Origin: Saturnia japonica | Taxonomy: Eukaryota > Arthropoda > Insecta > Lepidoptera > Saturniidae | Reading direction: 5' to 3' | Length of the DNA: 64,000 bases | NCBI GenBank assembly: GCA_033032175.1 | Contig: CM065309.1 | Coordinates: 11,966,001-12,030,000, forward strand | Part shown: one piece after another, positions 1-10,400 of the stretch | Position numbering within the stretch: the stretch's first letter is position 1 | How the letters are laid out: each line of letters opens with the position of its first letter | Notes under the pieces: generated by a model | Told to the model about the DNA's origin: nothing | Databases searched by the model: none | The model's input: the letters and a program-made list of their open reading frames with translations, nothing else | Translations under genes and position numbers: made by a program

Positions 1-24
1 AATTGAATAGGTATTTATTAATTA

Positions 25-985
25 CTAGCTATGATACCCGGCTTCGCTCGTGAGTTGATATGAGATTTATTACGTGGTAGTTGAAATAAAAAAATAAACT
101 ATGACGTAAAAAGTAAAAAAAAAATATTGAAAACATTTTCTCATTATTTACACTACTTGTTTATAAACAACATTTTTCATTTTAGTGTCTGGGGTATATA
201 TATATTTATATTTTTTTCGAATTTCCTACTCTTGAGCAAGCTACATATAGCTGACCGTGAGAGAAGCAGGATTCTTTGAGGTTGATGCCACAATATTTTA
301 AAGTTTGCGCTTTGTTAATTGTAAAACTAAAGGCTAATTTAATTGGAAACTGCAATCTTTTAAATTGAAATGGCAATTCAGAAGAGATCAGTGGTATTCT
401 AGGTATAAATACTGTGTGTCCTTTGTTCTTTCCAGAAATAAGTTCAGCTTCAATGATATTATTCGATAGCTGTTTTACGATCATCCTCTTTCCATTACAT
501 AGTTTTGGGGAGTTGAGATTTCTGAGTATTATGATTGGAGATCCAATTTTCAGACGAAGGCGGTGTAATGGCATTCCTGGTACTTCTAAAGAGTTTAGAA
601 ATTCAGTAGGGAAGTTGACACTTTCTTCAATGGATACCATTGTGTCTATCGATTTATATATTTTCTCTTCACCAGGTATTTTCTTTAGAATATCAAAATT
701 GATATTATTGTATAGTTCTGAATAATATTTGGATAAATTTTGTTGAGTAGTTCGTTTTCAGTAGTGGCTATGTTACAGAAAACACTATTGTGTTCAATGA
801 GGCCGGTCGTTTGGTCAGTAGGATATGTACCTTCGCCTATTTGTAAAAGTATTTTAAAAAAGGTGCTGTTTCATCTTTTGATAATTCAACTATCATGTTT
901 TTTGTTAATTGCAGTATTTGTACTTGTGGCCAGAGATGTGACTTTTTTAAGCATGCATTGATCTCGTCTGCTGGTGTTCATTTGG
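25..985 (-). mobile_element. Helitron remnant, 3' end plus decayed helicase
   Basis: Read on the minus strand, the element ends in CTAG (25-28) followed by T, preceded by a G+C-rich stretch (GGCTTCGCTCGTGAG on the plus strand just inside). This is the layout of a Helitron 3' terminus. The same CTAG plus CCCGCGG/TTCGCTC signature closes the short Helitron-like copies near 23.5 and 53.8 kb. Rep/helicase-like coding sequence with stops and frame changes runs inward from 206 to about 985. The 5' end is not visible, so the copy is truncated. It lies upstream of the first visible CLCC1 exon, probably within an intron of that gene. Confidence 0.6.
206..640 (-). pseudogene. Helitron helicase (PIF1-like) C-terminal fragment
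   Basis: This 144-codon open stretch carries the end of a PIF1-like Helitron helicase. It has an LRLKIGSPIIILRN segment, a basic linker, FTINKAQ (late superfamily 1 helicase motif) and YVACSRV near the C terminus. Upstream on the same strand, to about 985, further helicase-like peptide is readable (IGEG, ELLNKIYPNI) but is split by stops and a frame change. In an intact Helitron this domain would unwind DNA during rolling-circle transposition. This copy cannot encode a working enzyme. The family call is firm; the subfamily is not resolved. Confidence 0.7.
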
Positions 986-1254
986 GAATAACTGGAAGTG
1001 TTTGTCGAAGTTCAAATATTCGACAACAGATGGCGCCACTACACTTAATTTCCAAGTTGAAGGGTTGGAAAAGCCATTATATCTTTAAAAATACGCCCTT
1101 TAAGTTAAAACAGGAACTTTCTTGTTTGAGGGGGGATAAAGGGCTATCACACTATATAAGTCCCTTTATCGTGCCGGTACTCCTTTTTAAGTTTTATCGG
1201 CACGCACATTTTATCAACTTAGTTTTATTATATATAATGATAATGATTTTTCAG

Positions 1255-1474
1255 GAGGTTGAACAACAAGAACTTGAAAGATTTTTAACTGCTATACAGA
1301 CTTGTAAATGGTACTTCTGGAAATCAAGCTGTGATGTACCAACACCAGATTTATTAATTTTTTTAAAGTACATGAATCCTATGAAAATTGGTATAAGAAT
1401 GTTGACTACATTAGTAACAGAACCTATTGTGACTGTTAGTGAAACAGTAAAAGTAATAATTCAAGGTATAACTG
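1255..1474 (+). CDS. CLCC1: CLCC1 penultimate coding exon
   Basis: Begins after TTTTTCAG at 1254 and ends before GTAAGT at 1475. It is 220 nt and leaves phase 1. It encodes the acidic EVEQQELERF segment, the WYFW/Cys pair and the TTLVTEP block. The reading frame is open upstream of the acceptor as well, but that part has no resemblance to the family. Confidence 0.8.
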
Positions 1475-4400
1475 GTAAGTGCACTTTATATATATAGTCC
1501 ATTTCTTGGAAAAGAATCAAAAGTGTAAATAAACCCATAACTGAGTGATTTCTTTTCTACCACTCACTTATTGAATTTGAAATCACTTTAGAACTATATA
1601 TTAGGAATTTTTATACATTTTTATTACACTTACACTTAAAAAATCAATAACATACTTGCGAGCCACCTTCAATATGACTCACATATGTTTTATAATTATG
1701 TTGATTCCGATAAGCGATTCACTGTAGGGTTCGAATGAAAAACGACGTTATTTAGATGCGGAGAGTACTTGCTGCGTGTTTCTCTTGTGATTTCTTACTG
1801 ATCTCACCACCCCGCTTTGGATCCATCCGCTCACACTGTCCTTAACAGTATGTACTGTTATCGCGCATAATGACTGAGCAGTTGATTGCAGTAAGTGCCA
1901 CGGGAAGAATTACTAGCTTCTTAGTCGGCCGGCGCGGAATCCCTCTGGTTGTCATCACGTCGACCGCTCGTACCTCATCGTCCGGTCCCGGATAGGTAGC
2001 CACGACTATGCCTCTGAGGCATGAGTTGCGAGGTAGTGCTCCATCGGCAATCATCACGAGGTCGTCGAGTTTGATACTGCCGAGTGCGCGTGGCTCCCGC
2101 CGGTTTTGTAATTCTGGCGGGTATTCTCGAACCCAACAAGCCAGAACTTGCCCGCTACACGTTGACTGACACGCCATTCCTTGTGGCCAGCTGCATCCTT
2201 GTCGACGAATGAACCTGGCAGCGGGACTCTGGACGGGCCCCCATTAGAAAATGATTCGGCGTGAGGGCGAGTTCGTCCTCGGCGGCGGTGGACACATACG
2301 TGAGAGGTCGGCGGTTAATGGTGTGTTCGGATTCTATCAGGAGCGTGCTCAAGACCTCTGCCTTCGGTGCGCGTTCGCGTAACGTGAAATCCAGAGCTGT
2401 TTTTACGCTTTTCACCAATCTTTCCCATGCGCCGCCCATGAACGGCGCCCTGGGGGTTATGTAGCGCCACTTGATGAAGTGGTGCGCCGCTTCTCCTTCC
2501 GTGGTTCACGCGCTGCCTTTTGAAGTTCTTGGTCAGCGCCTCGCAGATTGGTTCCGTGGTCGGACCAAAGCTCGGGCGAGCATGCTCGACGTCCGATGAA
2601 TTTTCTCAGTGCCATGATTGCCGAGTTGGTGTTAAGGCTACCTGCGATCTCTAAATGTATCGCTCGGGTAGTGAGACACGTAAATAACGCTACATAGCGT
2701 TTCTGTAGAGATCGGCTGACGGTGACCATCATATGACCGAAGTAGTCTAGTCCCGTGTAGGTGAATGGCCTCTGGTGATGAGCCAACCTACTTTACGGGT
2801 GGTTTCCGGTCGATGGTTGCGCCGGCTTTGCTCTTTTGATGCGACAGGTTTGACATTACTTTAACTGGGTACGGACTGTGTGTCGTAATCTCAGTACCCA
2901 ATATTGCTGTCTTACTTCATTCGTCGTCTCATCGAAACCGCCGCGATGCAGTTTCGTATGGATCCAGACTACGTACAAACGGGTCCAGGGGTGATCTCCA
3001 TCTATGATAGCCGGTTCTCTCTGGGAATCTGTTATTGCTACCGCCGCCGCTACCCTTGATTTGAGTCTCATGATACCGTTGTCATCTATACCTGCGGCGT
3101 ATTGAACCAGTCGGCTCGTAGACGCGAATGCGGACCCTTTTCGTAACGCAGTGTTTACCAATAAGAAAACTTCGTCCTGTTGCGAGCGTACCCATAAGGC
3201 TTGTGCACATTGTAGGTAACTCGGGTTTATCGTGACGATTGTATCACGATTTTCAATGTACGTTGTTGTAGGCTTCGATTTTGCCTGTGTGTTACTACGT
3301 TTTCTATTCCAGGCGAGGTCATCTTCTTTTTTTTTATTGCGCTTTCTTACAGCTGCGCAAGTGTTACGTATGGCTCGTAACATGTCGATAAACTGTAGAA
3401 CCAGCGCCGTTGTACGTATAACGCGTATCCAATTGGAAAATCGTGTTATATCCGGGAGTCCCTCTCGTAGTCTCGTAGTGCTAGTTGTCTTAGCATTTAC
3501 ACGCTCCTCGCCAGTATCGCTGTGTTGTATAGCGCCGGTCTCTGTAGGTTGGTACACGAATTCCGGCCCCCTGTACCAGCGATATGAAGCGGAGAGGTCG
3601 TCGGGTGCGTCCCGCGTTGCGTCGTCCGCCACATTAAGTGCGGACGGGACCCATTTCCATTGCGACGTCTTTGTGGCTTCTGATATCTCGACTACATGAT
3701 GGGCGACAAAGGGCTTGTATGTACGCGGGCCGGTGCGTAGCCATGATAGTACCGTGCGTGAATCTGTCCAGTAGACGTGTCTTGATGGTTTCAAGTTGTG
3801 CTCTTCGATGGCTGTGTGGGCGAGGCGGCAACCGAGCACCGCTCCCTGTAACTAGAGTCGCGGTATCGAGATAACTTTCAGAGGCGCCACCCGTCCTTTA
3901 CTTGCGATCAATGTAACATGTACAGCTCCTATTTCATCTGTAACTCGCCAGTATACGGCAGCCACGTAGGCTGAAGAGCTAGTGTTCGGCTTAATAAATT
4001 GGTTGGGTGTATGCAAAATTATTTTTGTTTTTAAATTACCCCCTACAATGAAAATCGGAGATGACTGATCACTTGCTCGTGAGACTCGGACGGATACGGT
4101 GCGGCATCTAACACTTGTAATTGTTTCGGCGGTATAGTGCATACGTAAAGGCACTGTGTGCATATTTCGGCTTGGAGTTTGAATTAATATTATCGGCGGC
4201 AACATCGGCGGACAGGTAAGTGAGCCTTCATCCCGGTTATAGTATACCATATTCGGCAGTTATTTTGTGTGATATCTACTTCCAACCAGTTTAAAATTAT
4301 ACAGTCCACTAGATCTACAGAGGTAGAATATCACACCCAGTGTGTGAGTGGTGGTTGCCACCACAGCTAGCATCTACGAATGTGCGCATCTGTATGTCTA

Positions 4401-7400
4401 TCGCTCGGCCTAAACCAGGATAGCACCGAGGTACTGAGAGCTGTCGTAGTTATTGTGCTTGTCTTGTCCATCGAAACCAGGCCTTTGCGCTTCCGCTGAC
4501 TCGAGCTTGTCATCCCAGTTGATGCCGGACCGCCACGTATCCTGCATGATCCTCTTGGCCTGTATTGTGATAGGTGTAGCGATACCAAGAGGGTCGTATA
4601 TCGACATTACTGTTCGTAGCGCTTCCCTCTTCGTCGGCGTCCTGTTGCCCGCCCATATGTCGGCCGGTACTTTGTGTAGATTGGTGTTAAACGTAAGTAA
4701 GTAAGTACGTAAGTGTGTCTGAACCTGTTATCCACAACATACTGAGGATTTTCTCTGGGTCTAGTTATACGACGTCCTCTTTTCCTTCCGGAGCAAATTT
4801 CGAACGCACTTCGATCGCATTGGAAGCCCATCGTTGTAAGTGAAAGTTTCCTCTACTATGTATTGCGGCGACTTATTTATTTTCCACCGTGTCGAAGCTA
4901 GCTAGGTAATCGTCGACGTAGTGATTTTTCACGATTGCCTTCGCCGCTTCCGGATACTTTTCTTCGAAATCTTGTGCTTTCCTATTTGTTGGCGACAGAA
5001 CTGTTATTTTCGTGTACCGTGTTAGGTTATTATGTCAGATTATTGTGTTTATGTGTTATGTACTATGTGTTATGATAAAATAGATTGATATGGATAATAT
5101 TATAGAGAAATGTTAGCGACTACGCTACATTATAAGTTGCATGTTATGTATTAAGTTGTATATAAATGCTTATGTATTGTGTGTTACATATATGAAAATA
5201 GAACTATTATAGAATAGGTAAATGCATAGAATAATTCAATAGAGTAAGAACATCCAATGTTATAGGAACTTTACGAACAGAAAGCGGTGATGCCGCCCGT
5301 AAATTGCATTGTTTTTGGCTTATGTACGGAATATATACTTGATGTATATAATATGTGAATGCTTAACGAATAGGTAATACGACAAGGAATATTTTGACAT
5401 ATAACATGTATACACAAGATATATAATGAAAGAAATATAGAGCGATTAACAGGGCGACCAAAGTGAAAAGTAAAATTAAAACACGAATTAAAGCGGGGCT
5501 CTCTTTACGGTCACTCTCCGAACTACTTAAGCTCGAAGAGGCGCCTTATGGGGCACGGCGCGAATCATCGAGTACAATAACTACAAGCAACAGGAAGAAA
5601 GCTTTGGTCGTCCTGCAAACAGCACACAAGATTTCGACTTTTATTGAAGACCCGGCACCTCAAGCGGTCGTGCATTATTGCACCCCCCGGACCCCCTCAC
5701 TAACATCGCGTCCCACTGGCATCCGTACGGCGTCTACGAGACGGGCACCCGGCGCAACAAAACGCCCGTCCAAACCGGGGAAGCGTCACACCCCCCCCCC
5801 CCCCCCTCACGCAGAGGGGAAGTGACGCGTACCCAACACTATTTTTCACGTATATTGCTGTACATGGTAATGACGTAGCGCCAAATATGACGCTTTTCAT
5901 TTGGTACTTAGCGGGCGGACCTTGTCGTCGATCATCGCGCCATAGAAAGCGTTGCATGTCGAGATCTTCTACTATTGTTACCCGCATGAACATGTCCTAT
6001 ATGTCTGCCGTGCATATCCCTTGTCGAGTAAAGTTTGTAGCTGCGCCTTGTATTTGAGTTTTAATTTTTCGTCACGATCAAGTTTCTTTTTGACTAACTC
6101 GAGGCGTTGTAAACGGCGATTTCGTAGCTGTACGGTGGCGACACGTAGTTTTGTTCGCCATAGTAGACCGGTTTCGGAACCTCCCGCTGGTATTCTACGT
6201 GTTTTTGTATTCAATATGCCGAGTGCCCGTTGTTCCTCTGCGTTGTAGGAACGTTTCAGTTCGACTCCGAGAGAGTCAAGTGCGAAATCTTCTTTCATCA
6301 TTTATTCTATTGAAATTTCGCTATCGCTAAACCACATATCCGGTTTATACGCTGATTGTATCTAACGTTTCACATATCGCGTCCCGTGGATAACCCAGCC
6401 AAGGTCTGTGAGTGACGCTATGGGTTCACAATTCTTTCCACTGCGCGTTTCGTGTGCGAGGAGCAACTGCCAGTTGTCTTAACCTATTAGTACGTACGTT
6501 AAATATTCTTCTAGGCTTCGTGGGTGTGCACACGTGCGTACTATCTCACTCGATAAGGACTGCGGTGATAAGTATAAGTTACTCATATTGCGAGCCGAAA
6601 TTTGGTAACTCGCGTGTTGTGTCCGCGAATGTTAACGCGAACACGTCTTGCTTCGGTCGCGTCGATTTTAACGCCAGCCACGCCTTCTATGTAAAACGGC
6701 TCCGGCGATCCCGTTGCTCCGATTTCTTTCGCTGTCGTAGACTCAATTAGGGTACACGTCGACGCGTCGTTAAATAAGGCGTAAGTACTGCACGTGCCGT
6801 TCGGTCTCGTTAGTTCTACAGGTAGAATTTTTAGTAGCGCGGAGGTTTCCTTCCACTCTTTAGCAGATGTGACGACATCGGAGGTGGTCGGTGTTGATTC
6901 TTGTTGTGCAATCGTTGAATGTAGGAGTGAGTGGTGGGTGTAGCAGCAACCGTCTATTTCACATGGTATGGTTTTGAACATGTGACGAAACTTGCGACTT
7001 TTCAAACAGCGAAAACATAATCTATATTGAATTTTGAATCTAAGAGTAATTTACATCCCTCTTTATTATTTAATCTCAATATTAACTAAACGCGACATCT
7101 AATATAAAATGCAGTTTTATTTAAATACGCCAGCAGTTGCCGCGTAATTCATGTACAATGAAAAAAATTGTGACGTCCGTAATTATTAGTCTTTATTACA
7201 TTTATAGTAGTTTTTAAGAAGTCTTTTTTTTTTCAATCAGTCTCCTTCGTTTGTAACTCTACCTACTATAGAGAAGTACATTCATACCTACGGACATTGG
7301 CGAAATTGTGTTATTTAAACATGGTGCCGTAAATAAGAAGATGTCTTTTTGGACCCAACATTTGAATGTTTATAGTTTTTAGGGGTAAAAGATTTGACTT

Positions 7401-10400
7401 TTGGAGATATATTGTCATAAGAGTTGACAATACCCTGAACTATAAATCCCTCACTGTTATATATATGGAATTGGTCACGTGACTTGTTTGTTTGCACTCT
7501 TGACTCCTTTCGTGGAAATGGACTATATGTGCAAAATTTGCATACAAAAACCTATTTATTAGTTGTTTAAATCTATTATATTCCAGTTTTTTAAATACAA
7601 CAAAGGTGGCAAACTAACATACGAACTGCTTGATGTTAAACGGCTACCGTAGCCTACGGGCACTTAAACCCTCCTGTCCCAAAGAGTTCTAGAAACCCTA
7701 CTCACCACAGTAATACAACACTAAGTTATTTGGCTGCTATCTTCTGTCGGATGGAGGTATTCCACAATTCGGACTGTCCCAAGAAGAGAGAAATTGTGAA
7801 GTGTGTGTTTTAAACGTTCAAAATTTGTAGGTCTAATAGCTTTTGACATAAAGAGGGGCCGAAAGTAGCTCGAAAAGTTCGTTTAAATATACACACTAGC
7901 CGATGTCGCCCTTTTCGATCTTGGACGTATGTCTAAAATTTAGACACTGGATAGAGAAAATAAAAAATGAAGCGTTTTCAAAATTATCTTTCAGTGAAAA
8001 AACAAACAAGTGATCGATCGTGAAAGATCGTTTTACACCGGATTTAAAATTAATGCAAAATAAAGTTGAAGACTAGGTTGCTATTATTTAATTTTGCAAT
8101 TATAGAATATGAAACAAACGCGCCGATAGGCATTGACTTATATATTACCTGAGTTACCAATTTAAAATTAATGCTAAAAGGCATGTATATCTGTAAATTG
8201 ATATGTCTATAAAATCACTCAATGTATGGCCTATTGATATTTGAGGTGACAATTACGGTAACTGAACTACCTACATCATAATTTAATCGACAAGACGATG
8301 AACCAAAACCAAAATGTTTTTATTTTTGGAAGTTAGTAGCTTTTAAAATTTTCTGCCTACCCTGTTTAAACACTGAGCTCGCCGATGCTACCTACTTATT
8401 TTTGTGAATGTAGCTGAACAATTACGGAACCCTCGGTGCGCGAGTCCCACTCGCACTTGGCCGGTTTTTTTTTTGTGTAGTGTTAACCAGTAGTAGAAGT
8501 GTACTTGTTTAACCAACAGTAATATTTTGTATTCGAAATCATGCACCCAATGACATTTACTTACCAATTTTCATCCTGATAAGACTAAACTTATCGCCTA
8601 CATGTTATTTTTTTATTTTTTATTTATAGAATATGAACTTACTATACCTTTATTTAATGGTTCCGATGTTAGCGTTTAAAATTATTGGCGGCCATCTTGT
8701 ATTTTCGATTTTTTTCACTGGGGCACAATCTAACATTCCACGAGTTGATATTTAATTATTTAATCGTATATTTATATTGATAAAAAAACTTGAAAAATTA
8801 ATGCAAATCTTTAGAAAATATTTAATTGTTTATTTATAATATGTATGTTATTGGAAGCGTCAATCGGAAAACGTGACATCATCTTTGAATATACAGGTTG
8901 GGCCAGAAAGATTTGTGAATAAAAAAAATATAAAAAAAAATTAAATACAATACACATACACACCTTTATTTCAATTAAAATAGACATCTGGGAAATTTAT
9001 TTCTTAAATATTACATCATTCAGGTGTGTCCCATTCCACTGCAAACATTCCTCGAATCTGAACCTTAAATTGGTGAAAACTCGCTGACACATTGCGTGAG
9101 GAATAGCTGCCATTTTTTCTCGGACATTTATCTTCAACTGGTTAATCGTGGATGGGTTATAGGAGTAGACTGTAATCTTCAGGTATCCCCAAATGAAAAA
9201 GTCCGGAGGCGCTAGTTCCGGACTTCTAGGCGGCCATGCAATGTCACCTCGGCGCGATGTCAGTTTCCCAGCAAACATCTCGTTTACGGACGCCAACGAA
9301 GCATTATATGTATGGCATATCGCACCATCTTGTTGAAACCACGTCGCACGATTATAGGCTTCAAATTGTTGCAGTTGCGGAAAGAAAAAATGCCTTAACA
9401 TGGCTATGTATCGGTCGGAATTTACAGTGACAGATTGCCTTTGTTGATTTTCAAAGAAATAGGGTCCGATAATTCCGTGTGCTGATATGGCCGCCCAAAC
9501 GGTTACTTTCGGCGAATGCAGAGGCTTTTGATGTTTTGTACGTGGGTTCTCTGCAGCTCAGTAACGACAATTCTGTTTATTGGCATGTTCATTTAAGTGG
9601 AAAATGGGCTTCGTCGGAGAACAGAGTATTGTTGAAACTCTGAAAGCGTTCCAACATTGTTTCAACAAAGGCTCGTCGTAAAATTGGATCATTTTGCAGT
9701 AATTCCTGCACAAGTTGAATTTTATACGGGTGCAAATTGAAATCTTTCAACAAAATGCGACGCAAAAATGTTCTGGACACCACAAGAGTCGATAGACCAG
9801 GATTACGTTGAACTGAAGCTTTAACTTGTTCAATTGTCTTCCGTTCTTGTTGACCTTGGTCGTCCCGCAGACTTCTGTTTGAGAGTCGAACCAGTAGCTT
9901 CGAACTTCCTGACCCACGATCGAATCGCATTTTCATTCGGACACTGATTTACGTCATGTAATCCAAACTCACGCCGAAATAAACGTAGAACAATAGCGCA
10001 CGAATCGCCATTTTTATAATAATGTTTAACGCAGAATGCACGCTGCGCTCCGGTGAAGCGATCCATCGCAACTAAATTTTCGAGAACCGAGCTTCTCATC
10101 CCCACCACTCACTCAATCCCATAAGGTTCAAACGCAAGAGTGTTTTTAAAATCGTACGTCTTTCTGGCCCACCCTTTATATTCACAGTTGAGTGATATTC
10201 TTATTAGGACATCTTGCGATAAGTTTGGAATTAGTATCTTTATAGTTATATAATTACTGAGGAAGTCTCATATCTGAAATTCTAGCATAATCAACTTTAC
10301 AGGTTACAGGTTTACACGGGCTTATTATCCGCAATTCGATGTCCATATGCGCCTATTTTGCGTGATGCTGGCCGACCTTAGGTTCCTTCCATGGTTTACA

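Larger units (their letters stand above)
1842..7020 (-). mobile_element. Degenerate BEL/Pao LTR retrotransposon
   Basis: Reading down the minus strand, the order is end of gag and aspartic protease (about 7018-6583), reverse transcriptase (6301 to about 4400), RNase H (4250-3600), integrase (about 3000-2155) and the C-terminal DUF5641-type domain (2177-1842). This order and the individual domains are those of BEL/Pao elements. Most of gag is missing at the 5' side, no LTR pair is recognised at either end, and the frame is broken many times. The reverse transcriptase is further split by a solo LTR at 4987-5838. The whole copy lies in the CLCC1 intron, antisense to that gene. It is a fossil with no expected activity. 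Confidence 0.85.

Noticed and set aside
895..1254. Upstream coding extension of the first CLCC1 exon
   Set aside because: Open by chance. The CLCC1-like peptide begins exactly at the AG acceptor at 1254, and the upstream part overlaps the antisense Helitron helicase.
5463..5993. Open frames across the solo LTR and its poly-C tract
   Set aside because: Proline or glycine runs come from the C-tract, and the equivalent frames are not conserved in the second LTR copy.
1842..7020. Potentially active BEL/Pao element
   Set aside because: Many frame breaks, missing gag, no LTR pair and an insertion in the polymerase.
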